Assembly: GCA_019633425.1 (NCBI GenBank)
Contig: WSUB01000439.1
Location: forward strand, 1-10,745
Origin: Tulasnella sp. 424
Lineage: Eukaryota > Basidiomycota > Agaricomycetes > Cantharellales > Tulasnellaceae
Direction: 5' to 3'
DNA length: 10,745 nucleotides
The translations under genes and the position numbers were made by a program. Shown here in pieces: positions 1 through 9,044 of this stretch. Each line of letters starts with the position of its first letter. The first letter of the stretch is position 1. The notes under the pieces are model-generated. The model saw only the letters and a program-made list of their open reading frames with translations, was not told where the DNA came from and searched no databases.

Positions 1-534
1 GGATAGCACTGCCGAATTCGACGAGCTAGTTGGGCAGGGAGTCGGGGGTATGGTCAGAAAACGTGCGTCGGCCGAAAATGTGGGGTAAGTCAACTCACCA
101 GTCGGTCCATAGCACACTCGGTCTGCTCGTCGATGCTGCCACCCTTCTTCTTGGCATATTCGACAGCAGCATCGATGAGCTTGGAGTATCCCTCCTTCTT
201 AGCAGCTGCGAGAATGAGGGACTGGTGTCGTCGAGTCGAGTTAGCGGCTGGATTTTTGTTTGCCGATCAGGGTCGATTGCACCCCCGAGCACAACCTACC
301 GGGTTTGTGGTAGCATCTTGAGGCTTGTACTGGTCGATGGCTGCATCGAGAAAACCGTAATTAGTCAGTGTCGTGTAAATAATAACCACATGAAGATCTC
401 GAGAGATCCGAGGAAATTCATGCCAACGGCTTGTTTTGCAGGTCGAACGGAACGGGAAACTTACACTCGAAATCGCCCGAGTCGGAGACGACGACGGTAC
501 CGGATGCCTTGAGTTGGTCGAGAGAGCTAGTCAT
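1..534 (-). CDS. TAL1: Transaldolase, N-terminal part (gene runs off the left edge)
   Basis: Transaldolase moves a three-carbon dihydroxyacetone unit from sedoheptulose 7-phosphate to glyceraldehyde 3-phosphate in the non-oxidative pentose phosphate pathway, in the cytosol. Four exons can be read: 534-465, 340-300, 221-99 and 25-1, with introns 464-341 (donor GTAAGT), 299-222 (donor GTAGGT) and 98-26 (donor GTGAGT). The joined protein starts MTSSLDQLKASGTVVVSDSG, continues through YKPQDATTNPSLILAA and KLIDAAVEYAKK, and leaves the window at DRLLVEFGSAI, about 87 residues in all. Asp18 and Asn36 match the active-site Asp17 and Asn35 of E. coli TalB. The Schiff-base Lys lies beyond the edge. The start at 534 is chosen because the family N-terminus begins at or near this point and a pyrimidine-rich leader precedes it. 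Family assignment is firm; the short exon 2 (41 nt) is supported by perfect frame and family continuity. Confidence 0.95.
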
Positions 535-615
535 GATGCAGGATGCAAGGGAGGGGAGAGGGGATGCGAGTGGATGTGAAGTTGTTGAGAGTTGTGTGAG
601 GAATGAGATGGGTGG

Positions 616-623
616 TTATAAAT
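616..623 (-). promoter_or_regulatory. TATA-like element upstream of transaldolase
   Basis: An AT-only octamer lies in otherwise GC-rich sequence, about 82-90 bases upstream of the transaldolase ATG. The stretch between it and the ATG is strongly C/T-rich on the coding (minus) strand, as is common in leaders of highly expressed fungal genes. The element is nearly symmetric and is in fact a better TATA consensus on the plus strand, so its orientation is uncertain. The assignment rests on position and composition only. Confidence 0.35.
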
Positions 624-838
624 CAGACTGGGTTGGGGTCGCGGGAAGGGTCTCATCATCTCCACTGCATGTCCGCTTATGCCTGCCCCGCGGAGATCCG
701 GCCCCTTCCCCATCCATGCCACTGTCCGACCTTACCCGCGGACCTTCACGGTTATACGCACTCCTGAGTGGGCCTCTTTGTCTCCACTGCCGGTGTCGTC
801 ATTGGCTTGGAAAGTCTGGTGGTCCCCTTCCGGCCCGG

Positions 839-854
839 CTTATCTTATCTTATC
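839..854 (-). promoter_or_regulatory. Three tandem GATA-factor sites
   Basis: On the minus strand this reads GATAAGATAAGATAAG: three HGATAR-type sites, each offset by 5 bases and sharing one base with the next. It sits about 305 bases upstream of the transaldolase start and about 425 bases upstream of the proposed start of the divergent kinase-TPR gene, so it could act on either. GATA zinc-finger regulators (nitrogen, iron and light control in fungi) bind this core. Use of the site here is inferred. Confidence 0.5.
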
Positions 855-1278
855 AACACCAGACCCTCGACTCCCACAAGCGGCACCTTCGGTTTCGCCT
901 GTAGCAACATTGAACTAGATTGGCGGTAAATCTCTTTTTCTTTTGTGAATTTTCAAGTCACTGTCGCCGTTCCCTCACTGGCCGCACAGTCCTCTAGACA
1001 GTTCTGGCGACATCACAACAGAGCAAGGTGAGGCCAACATGCGGCGTGGCGGTGTGCCAGTGACTTGTCACCTTCTACCATCTGGTCAGAGAGAACATCA
1101 TCTCCTAAGCCCGCTACCTATCCCACCTTCATCCTCGATATCAACCGCAGACCCGTAATCAACCTTGAAAGAGTCTAGCCTACTACCAGGTCTCATATTC
1201 GGTCTTGACAGGGCGGAAACGTAGATTGAGCATCGAGGCTTATTTTCGAGAGTAATCTTCACCACAGTACCGTTCCAA
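855..1278. other. Intergenic stretch between divergent genes, no supported gene
   Basis: Between the GATA cluster and the proposed start of the kinase-TPR gene I find no reading frame with recognisable protein character. A 64-codon open frame lies on the minus strand (1098-1292), but it has no family resemblance, no neighbouring exon of the same frame and no obvious promoter. The stretch probably holds the upstream control region, and perhaps an untranslated leader, of the plus-strand gene. Confidence 0.5.
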
Positions 1279-4200
1279 ATGCTAAGCCACATTGCAGTGC
1301 GAAACTTAGTGGTATGTATAAAAACCCTTTATCAATTGCAGGATCCCTAACGCCGACTCATTTCTAAAGGGTGCCCAGAAAAGTGAACATGTCAGACCCA
1401 CGGGGGTGGCCTTGGCTCGATCGGATAGCAAGAACGAACCCGACGAGGATGAGCGCCTAGGAGATCTTCCATCTGTGCGTGTAGAGGAGCATTTTCTTGA
1501 GAGGGTGTGATTACCGATCATCGGAAACCTTCAGTGGAAGATCCTTGCCCCGATGTCTCAGTATCGAATTTTCAAAACGAATATAGTGTTCCCCCAAACC
1601 AGGCGGCAGCATCAAGGAACGAGAAGTGTTGTCGTCAAAGGGACCCATTTTAGAGCTTCTCATTATTTGGGTTCATACGATGCGGTAGCTGTGAAGATGT
1701 TCAAATTTGAGCAGGTCTCTGACTGGGAACGACTCACTGCAGTGAGCATTTTCCTTTCTTACACGGTCATATTGCTTTGCTTAGTCCCCTTGTCAGTCTT
1801 TCGTTCACGAGCTTGGCCTTCTACACACACTAAGCCATAAAAACATCGTCCAGCTAAAAGGCTTCGTGGCAAGTAATAAAAAAAAGATCGCATGGACCAT
1901 CTTTCCCTGGGAAAAGAACGGAAACCTAAAGGAGTTCGTATCGTCGGCAGATTGGCAACTTTCGGAACGGGTTTCGCTTGTATGTTCAGAGTCATCTGTA
2001 TATATGTTTCCATCCTGAGATTGAGCGTCTCCCCAATAGCTGTACGACGTAGCGAACGGACTCGAGTATCTTCATGGCCGGAAACCGCCTATCTGTCATG
2101 GCAACCTTACGTCGGTGCGTTTGCTTCATTGCCAGCTCGCCTACTATGATTGCTAATGCCCGCCGACTTATAGCTTAATATTCTAGTCAACGAAGACCAT
2201 AACGCAGTCATAACGGGATTTTGCTCGGCTCGTGTTCTGGACAGTGCCGAGGTCGATCCTGGCCAATTAACGACACAAGCACCCGCTGCACAAGCAAGCG
2301 TCGACGAAGCGCTTCAGATCAAATTTCAGGACGATACGGCCACCTTAGCCTTGACAGGCCCACTTTCCTCAATGCGATCGGCGGCACCCGAGCTCTTATC
2401 AAGCTCTCGGTCGACCCTGGCTGGCGATACGTGGGCATTTGGATGGGTGTGCTGGGAGGCGAGTCCCACTGGAGGTCGCACTATGACACAGAACCCGTTA
2501 ACATATGCACGGCGACATTCACTAGGCACTGACGGGCTCGATGCCATCCGGTGACGCGAAATGCGACAGCACAATCGTGACCTATACGACCAAAAGAGAT
2601 ATGTTTGCCACTGAAGGAAGCGCAGTCAGTGGAGTTATAAAAGGCAAGTCCAACAACGCACAGAGGAAGTCGCTTGACTCATGGCACACTTCATATCTAG
2701 GTCTCTGCCGATTGATGTCTGACTGTTGGACTCCGAACCCTACCGAACGACCAAGCTCTGCGGAGCTCTTGACAGATGCCGTATTCACAGTAAGACATCA
2801 TATCCATATCCGTCCTCGCGTCTGCATTGACAATCTCTTAACCCCTGAACAGCCTATGAGCGTTCCTATCCCCAGTGCATCCAAAAAGGAGTCTTTACCA
2901 CGGTCTTCTCCTCTTCTTAAATCAATCAGTGTGCAGCATATCAAGGGATCGGAAACGCTAGAGAGTTTCCCATTGTTCTCTTCGCGACGATATGCGTCTC
3001 GGGCCGGCTTCGCAGAACTTGATGATGCGGCAGATAACGCGATGTCACAAGGCCGTACGCATTTCAATAAGAAAAATTTCAATAAAGCGAAGCTGTGCTT
3101 CATCGCGGCCAGGAATCTCTACTTCGAAAAGGGCTGTCACGCGGGATTCGCGGAAACTCTTCACGGGCTAGGGCAGGTCTATGGGGCCCAGGGAATGCTC
3201 GACGATGCCGAATCGCGCTATACCACTGCAAAACGGATCCACTCCATTCTCGACAATAATTCGGGCATTGCGGACACCACGTCCGAGCTAGCGAGGATAC
3301 GCAGGTCCCAAGGCAAACTTTCCGAGGCCAAAGAGCTTTTCGATGAGGCACTGCAAGTTTACACCAGAACGCGGAACAACCGCAATCGTGCCAAGATCCT
3401 TCACGAGCTCGGGGACCTCTTTCAAAAGCAGGGTCTGTATGTCGAGGCGGGGAAGCAATTCCACGAAGCTCTGCAAATCTGCACTGGGCTGCAAGATGAT
3501 ACCCAGCGCGCTGAGGTGCTTCAAAAGCTCGGGGACATCTGCCTAAAGCAGCGTCAATATTCCAAGGCGGAGGAATACTACACCCAGGCCCTTCCGATTT
3601 GGATATCATTAGGACGAAAACCCGCGCGCGCCCTGACACACCGTCGACTTGGAGACATCTACCGGGATCAGAGTCGATATACCAGGGCAGAGAGCCACTA
3701 CAAGCAGGCTTTGACCATACGGGAGGTTTTAGGACAGGGGTCAAGTTGTGCTATTATCCTTGACCGTCTTGGGAACATCTGCTGGAGGCGAAATCAATTA
3801 TCCCAAGCGGAGAAGTACTACTTCAAGGCTTTGGCCATCTGGACTTCATTAAGAAAGGAGTCCAGTCGGGCCAACGCGCTTAGGCGTCTTGGGGATGTCT
3901 ACCGGGATTGGGACCGATACACCGAGGCGGCGAGGCACTACAAGCAAGCTTTGACCATCCAGGAGCTTTTACGAGAGAAGCTCAGCTGTGCTATCATACT
4001 TGATGAACTCGGGAATCTCCACCGGAGGCAGGGTAAATACCCAGAGGCAGAGGAGTACTACACCAAGGCTTTGTCCATCTGGACTTCATTAGGAAAAGAC
4101 AGTCGCGCGGACGCGCTTCGGCGCCTTGGGAGCCTCTACCAGGATCAGGGTCGATACGCCGAGGCGGAGTGCCACTACAAGGAGGCAATGGTCATAGGGG

Positions 4201-6728
4201 AGCTTTTAAAACGGGAGTTCAGCTCTGCCCTCATACTCGATGATTTCGGGAACCTCCGCCGGAGGCAGGGTCGATACCCCGAGGCTGAGGAGTACTACAT
4301 CAAGGCTTTGGCCATCCTGGCCTCGCTAGGAAAGGATTCCGATCGTGCCAACGCTCTTAGGCGTTTTGGGGACGTTTACCGGGATCAGGGTCGATATACC
4401 GAGGCGGAGGACCACTACAAGCAGGCTTTGACCATACGGGAGGGTTTAGAAGAGAAGCTAGCCTGTGCCCTCATACTTGATGATCTCGGGGACCTCTACG
4501 AGAGGCATGGTCGATACCCCGAGGCTGAGGAGTACTTCATCAAGGCTTTGGCCATCCCGACCCCGCCAGGAAAGGAGTCCAATCGTGCCAACGCGCTTAG
4601 GCGTCTTGGGGACTTCTACCGGGGTCAGGGTCAATATACAAAGGCGGAGGACCGCTACAAGCAGGCTTTGACCATATGGGAGGGTTTAGGTGTAGAGGCA
4701 AGTTGTGGCTTCACACGCCATCTTCTCGGGGGCCTCTATCTGAAGCAGGGTCGATACACCGAGGCAGAAGAGCACTACACTCGGGTCTTGGCCATCCGGA
4801 CCTCGTTAGGAGAGTACTCCAATCGTGCCGACACACTGAAGGAGCTTGGGGACCTCTGCCGGATGCAAGCTCGATATTCAGAGGCCGAGAAACATCTCAC
4901 CGAAGCGATAAGCATTCTCGCTTTGAAGGGAGATAAACCTGGTAGAGCTGCAATGCTTCGCCAGCTAGGAGAACTCTATCAAGTGCAAGGTCGATACTCC
5001 GACGCAGCTAGCAATTTCACAAACGCCTTGGTCATCGACACCTCATTGAAGGACGAGCTGAAACGTGCTGAGACCCTTCGCCGGCTTGGGGATCTTTACC
5101 TGAGACAGGGTCGACATATTAAGGCAGAAGAGTATTTCACTGAGGCTCAAACAGCGTACGCATCGCTGGGAGACAAGTTCCACCACGCCGAGCTGCTTTG
5201 CCAGCTTGCAAACCTCTACCGGATGCAAGATCGTTATTTGGAGGGTGAGAAGCACTTCACAGAGGCTATAAATATCCTTACTTCGATGGAGACCAAGTCC
5301 AACCAGGCCGAGATCCTTCGCAAGCTTGGGGAACTACAGCAACAGCGGGGTCAATATTCCAAGGCTGAAGACCTATTCAGCGAGGCTCTCCAGGTTTCCA
5401 CTCGGATAGGGGACCAGTCGTCTCGTGCAGAAACATTTAGGCAACTTGGAGAGCTCTACCGAATCCGGACTCGATATTCCAGTGCGGAGGAAAGCTTCAC
5501 AACGGCCCTGCAGATCTACGCTTCAATAGGAGATCACCTCGGCCGTGCAGAGGTCCAGAGGAGTCTAGCCGTCGTCAATCGACTACAGTATCGCTTTGCC
5601 GTCGCAGAAACAACTTTCCGGGAGGTTGGAGCATTTTACAAGCAAATTGGTTGCCCACGAGGAGATGCCTATACAAAGTGCAGCCTTGGAGATACCTATC
5701 GCCAACATGGCAAGCCCGGAGAGGCATTTGAGTTATATCGAGAGGCTCAAACCGTCTTTGAGAAACTCAACCATAACCCTGGACTAGCCGATGCAGCTGT
5801 TGGGCGGGGTCGCGTACTCTGTTTCCGAGGCCTATACTCCCAAGCATATTCATGCTTCTTTGAAGCAAGGAACTTATTTGCAAGCGTTGGAAACAAAATC
5901 GGCGTCGTTGAGGCGATCCGCGGGATAGGAGATCTCTACCGATTCCAGGGCAAGTATTCCAAAGCTCATGAGGCATACGTCGAGGCCCGAAGCACGCACC
6001 AGCGGCTTGGCCATCAAAACGATCCATCGGGGCTGGCTGGTATCATTTGTGGGTTGGGCTACATCCATTTTTTCCAAGGCCGACACTCCAAAGCACACTC
6101 CTGCTTCGAAGAAGCAAAGAGCCTCTATGATGGGGTTGGGAACAAACTTGGCGTCGCTGAAACATTCTCCGGAATGGCAGACCTCTACCGATCCCAAGGC
6201 GATTACCTCAAAGCCGAGGAGTCATACACGGGGGCCCAAATCATCTATCTCCAGCTTGATCATTCACTCGGCGTCGGTGAGGTTACGTGTGGGCTAGGAT
6301 ATCTCCGCCGGATGCAGTGCAGGGATGCAGAGGCCGAGTCGCTGTTCAACGAAGCGCGGGAGCTATGTAATGAAGAGGAGCATGGTTTAGGGGCCGCGAA
6401 TGCAACTCTTGGACTTGCTACCGTCCATCTCGCGCGTATGGAATGTGATACCGCAGCTTCCGATGTCAAAAAGGCCCTCGATTTCTATACCCGGGCCGAC
6501 GTCTTACCCTCTAAAGCAAGAGCGTTATTGATCCTAGCACAAATCCTCGGACTCAAAGATCACGATGAGGAATCAAGAGCCTATCATGATATCGACGAGG
6601 CATCTGCTATTTTTTCCGAAATCGGTGATGAGGAGGGTGTTTCGCTCTGTCAGAAGTACCGTCTTCGCCGAGCTTATCCAAATGAAGAAACCCCAGCCAT
6701 GACGTCCACGGAGGAGAAGCGCATGTAG
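1279..6728 (+). CDS. Pseudokinase-TPR protein (degenerate kinase domain plus about 30 TPRs)
   Basis: Inferred exons are 1279-1311, 1379-1504, 1562-1741, 1797-1979, 2040-2114, 2174-2458, 2526-2789 and 2853-6728 (stop TAG), giving about 1,673 aa. The kinase-like domain spans roughly residues 50-375. Landmarks in order: a degraded glycine loop (QGTRSVVVKG); VAVK with its Lys at residue 98; an alpha-C-type HELGLLHTLSHKNIV; a catalytic loop HGNL at 194 with Asn in place of the catalytic Asp; ILVN; TGFCSAR at 213 where DFG is expected; AAPE near 270; WAFGWVCWE; and LMSDCWTPNPTERPS. The C-terminal 1,200 residues are TPR units of 40 residues. Loss of three catalytic signatures suggests a pseudokinase. 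Long TPR solenoids usually bind proteins, so a scaffold or sensor role is inferred. Exons 3-8 are well supported by frame and family continuity. Exon 1, which supplies the ATG, is uncertain; ATG 1553 is the alternative start. It is convergent with the intact kinase gene downstream. Confidence 0.82.
1317..1324 (+). promoter_or_regulatory. TATAAAAA motif, possible alternative core promoter
   Basis: A perfect TATAAAAA lies 229 bases before the in-frame ATG at 1553 and inside the proposed first intron (1312-1378) of the kinase-TPR gene. If it is a working TATA box, transcripts would start near 1345-1380. They would then meet a 23-codon upstream reading frame (ATG 1389, stop ending 1460) before ATG 1553. 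This competes with the exon model that starts at 1279. Confidence 0.25.
2459..2525 (+). other. Probable GC-AG intron inside the kinase domain
   Basis: Reading straight on from VCWE gives non-family sequence and a stop at 2552-2554. Removing 67 bases that begin GCGAGT and end CACTAG joins WVCWE to ALTGSMPSGDAKCDSTIV in phase 0, which is the expected kinase subdomain IX-X continuation. No GT donor nearby restores both frame and family sequence. The donor context GAG|GCGAGT resembles the known minor class of GC-AG introns. Confidence 0.7.
2790..2852 (+). other. Probable 63-base intron, in frame and without stops
   Basis: The stretch has a GTAAGA donor, a TTAAC branch-like site and a GAACAG acceptor. 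It lies exactly between the end of the kinase C-lobe (ELLTDAVFT) and the linker (PMSVPIPSAS). Because it is 63 bases with no stop, retaining it would simply add 21 residues. Its residues (VRHHIHIRPRV...) do not look like either flanking domain, which favours splicing. Confidence 0.6.
3024..6641 (+). repeat. Array of about 30 TPR-coding units
   Basis: The period is 120 bases (40 residues). Units start at 3024, 3150, 3270, 3390 and so on; unit 9 has 39 residues and unit 25 has 43. The consensus is A-x-x-L-x-x-LG-D-L-Y-x-x-Q-G-R-Y-x-x-AE-x-Y-x-x-AL-x-I-x-x-x-LG, a TPR helix pair with a two-residue-longer turn on each side than the 34-residue form, as in kinesin-light-chain-like TPRs. Units 22-30 are the most diverged; the last is followed by a 28-residue tail. 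No stop or frame break occurs across the whole array. Confidence 0.9.
3510..4826 (+). repeat. Higher-order 240-bp tandem repeat (alternating TPR types A and B)
   Basis: Within the array, units 5-15 alternate between two types. Type A has YKQALTIRE and ends in SC or similar; type B has YYTKALAIWTSLGK and ends in R. The true DNA period here is therefore 240 bases. By eye, units 11 and 13 differ at about 15 of 120 bases, and units 12 and 14 at about 20 of 120. Bases 4269-4296 recur exactly at 4509-4536, and 4298-4317 at 4538-4557. This indicates duplication of two-TPR modules, or gene conversion among them, more recent than the rest of the array. Confidence 0.85.
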
Positions 6729-7312
6729 ACCTTTAGGGCACCAACATGAAACCGCCATTGGACTCCGCGAGCAAAGCGCAATACGGATGATTCCCATTCC
6801 GGTCGGTATGGATCAAACACCAACCTGAATTCTCCTATCACCCATGCTACCTTCTTTTCTCTTTGATCCACAATTGTATAGTTTCGTTTGGCTTTACGTT
6901 CCTTGTAAATCATGTGGCATGCGTCATGTTTCACTTTGGTCCTCATCCAAGATGTATTTCTGTCCCCTGGCTGCTTAAGTCCCTTGTTGCCTTGTGCTAC
7001 GACGATTTACAATTTACATCGTATTTTCCTAACTTTGGTTCCATCTTAGAGTGAATTGGGATTGCATTGGCGAATGGCCGTGAAGGTCAAGACTCAATCG
7101 CTACATATCCAGTCAGACCTCGAATAATGTTAGATGCATACACATAGTAATGCATAACCCCCTGTAACGCATGACATTTTAGTCCAGCAAATTCATGGCT
7201 CGCACTAAACGCCTCACCCTCACAGTGCATGAAAAATCTGTCCACGGAACCCATGCATCATTGGGGGTCGGACAATAGATGTACAATCATTCATTTTATC
7301 AATGTCTTCAGA
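6729..7312. other. Convergent intergenic region, no supported feature
   Basis: This AT-richer stretch separates the stop of the kinase-TPR gene from the stop of the minus-strand kinase. It must hold the 3' untranslated and polyadenylation regions of both. Short open frames exist on both strands but none shows protein-family character. I see no clear inverted repeat or mobile-element end. Confidence 0.6.
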
Positions 7313-9044
7313 CTAAACCATATCTATGTCTGAGCCAAAGAGATATAAAGTTCCACAGGATGGTGAGGCAACGTTGATGCCATTGACATCCGACACCTCG
7401 CCCAGGATATTAGACACTAATGCCTCGAAACCGCTTTTTGTATACGCAATAAACGAGCCAGGAATAAATCCGATGGTTACTTGATACCAATAAGGCGGCA
7501 GACTGGGGTTCCGTGATTGCAGCAGAGACTACCATTAGCAACATTGCACTCGCGTCTGGTTTAACTCGAGGACGAACCATATTTATTGCCATCCGACTCC
7601 CGTGCAAGACAAAGGGCCAATGATTTCCTTCCTAGTTAATTCCACGAGCGTCAGTATTTATGTTTCCTAGTGGATTTCAAGAAATCCCCCGTATGACATC
7701 TCACGTACAGCGATCGCTCGACACGAATTATGATGTCGACCCGTGATTGACAAGTCTGGATTTCTGGCCTTAGTTCCGGCTCAAAGTTCCAGCATTCTTG
7801 CAGCAAGCTAAGAAGACTTTCGGGGTGGAGAGATGCTTGAGATGACAATGGCTTTTTCTTGAGGTGCATTGCTTGAATAATAACGACAGCATCGCTCTTT
7901 GCGTCTTCAAACGGAATTTTTCCTGTCATTATCTATTTAAAATGGGTCAGTGCGTATATAGATATATATAATGGGGAACCGATATAAACCCATACCTCCA
8001 TGGCCAGGCACCCCCAGCTCCAAACGTCACTGCCGAGTGTTTTAGGATTCTCTTCGATCACCTCCGGACTGCACCACCTTCTTGTTCCTTTGAAGCCAAC
8101 ACTAGTGGTGAAACCCATTGGTTGATCTTGCTGGAGATTTGCTAGGCCGAAGTCACAAAGCAATCCTCTACGTTCGTTTGTAACAAGCATATTCATCTGT
8201 TTTTGCCCGGAAATGCGGCGGAAGACGTTCATTAGCTCGTGGTAAGGGGAACGTATCACCCGAAATCAACCCGACAGCTCGAAAGCTGATTCTATTGGCT
8301 TTCGGTAGACTTGGGAGCCAGACCAAGAGTTCGACATACCGATTTCAGGTCTCCATGCACTATTGGCGGACTCCGTGTATGTAGATACTCCAGCCCTCGG
8401 ACACTGTCATGCACCTAGTGATTAAGATCGTGGTTTCAGCGCTAAGTCCAGAGGCTCTATGCTACAGATAGCCCACTAATTCAAGCCGTTCCTCCAATGT
8501 CGCCTGAGTCTTCTCGAGGTATTCTTTCACGTTACCGTTCACGGCATACAATGAAACGAGATAAGCGGACGAAAGGTTCTCACTTAAATGGTAGCCGATG
8601 AAACCGATGATATTCTCGTGCCGGAGTGAGGACCAGACGACCATTTCTCGTACGAGCCTCTGTACATCCGTGATGGTGTCTAGGCAAGGATATTTAAGGA
8701 GGTTGAAAGAGATTACTCACGTATGCCATTCGTAGAGGAAGCACAAACATATCGTTTCGGATCTCCTTAACCGCCACGGTAATAGGTGTGTTGGAGGGAT
8801 CATCTGGGGAAGCGAGTTCTGCGAGCGTCACCGTACCAAATCCTCCTTTCCCTATCTCCGTGTCCGCCATTTTAAGGCGTTCCAGAGGTATCTTGTAGGG
8901 TTCAAGCTCTTGAAGTGCGGAATCCTGTCCGGTGTCGGGTGAGTCAGAATATGGTTTGGGTTCAGACGAGGGGGATGTTCTTGTTAGAGGAAGCAAGCGT
9001 ACTAGTTTTTCTTGACTCAATTGTGAATCATCAAATCTGCTCAT
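7313..9044 (-). CDS. Protein kinase, catalytically intact, with an unknown C-terminal tail
   Basis: Inferred exons are 9044-8721, 8659-8477, 8414-8340, 8196-7996, 7932-7705, 7631-7578 and 7528-7313 (stop TAG), all joined in phase 0, giving 426 aa. Kinase landmarks: glycine loop GKGGFGTV at 65-72; VAVK with Lys93; alpha-C segment RLVREMVVW; HGDLKS with catalytic Asp191; metal-binding Asn196 in MNML; DFG at 209-211; GTRRWCSPE (APE equivalent) near 237; SDVWSWGCLAME; and the C-lobe ECWNFEPELRP. All catalytic residues are present, so it should phosphorylate Ser/Thr or Tyr. It resembles the tyrosine-kinase-like group in sequence style. The last 89 residues, from exons 6-7, match no domain I recognise. 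If the intron 7704-7632 is retained, the protein instead ends after 18 extra codons at the TGA 7653-7651. Intron 8339-8197 (143 nt) is much longer than the others (49-73 nt). The start at 9044 is preferred over an in-frame upstream ATG at 9143, which precedes non-protein-like sequence. Confidence 0.85.

Noticed and set aside
30..512. Plus-strand 160-codon open frame at the left end
   Set aside because: It lies antisense to the transaldolase exons and introns, has low-complexity and arginine-rich sequence, and resembles no family.
1098..1292. Minus-strand 64-codon open frame
   Set aside because: It has no recognisable domain, no partner exon and no promoter, and it overlaps the proposed first exon of the plus-strand gene. 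It is treated as chance.
1389..1460. Short frame MSDPRGWPWLDRI... as the true start of the kinase-TPR gene
   Set aside because: It closes after 23 codons and no plausible intron links it to the kinase frame. It is kept only as a possible upstream reading frame.
3100..3744. Minus-strand 214-codon open frame opposite the TPR array
   Set aside because: It is a shadow created by the repetitive, stop-poor antisense of the TPR-coding units. Its residues (Pro, Arg, Ser, Cys-rich) show no protein-family pattern.
3510..4826. CRISPR-like or satellite repeat
   Set aside because: The repeats are coding, in frame and contiguous at 120/240 bases with no spacers, and they encode TPR helices.
6863..7054. 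Plus-strand 63-codon frame in the convergent gap
   Set aside because: It is rich in Phe, Val and Cys with no recognisable motif, and it lies where the 3' untranslated regions are expected.
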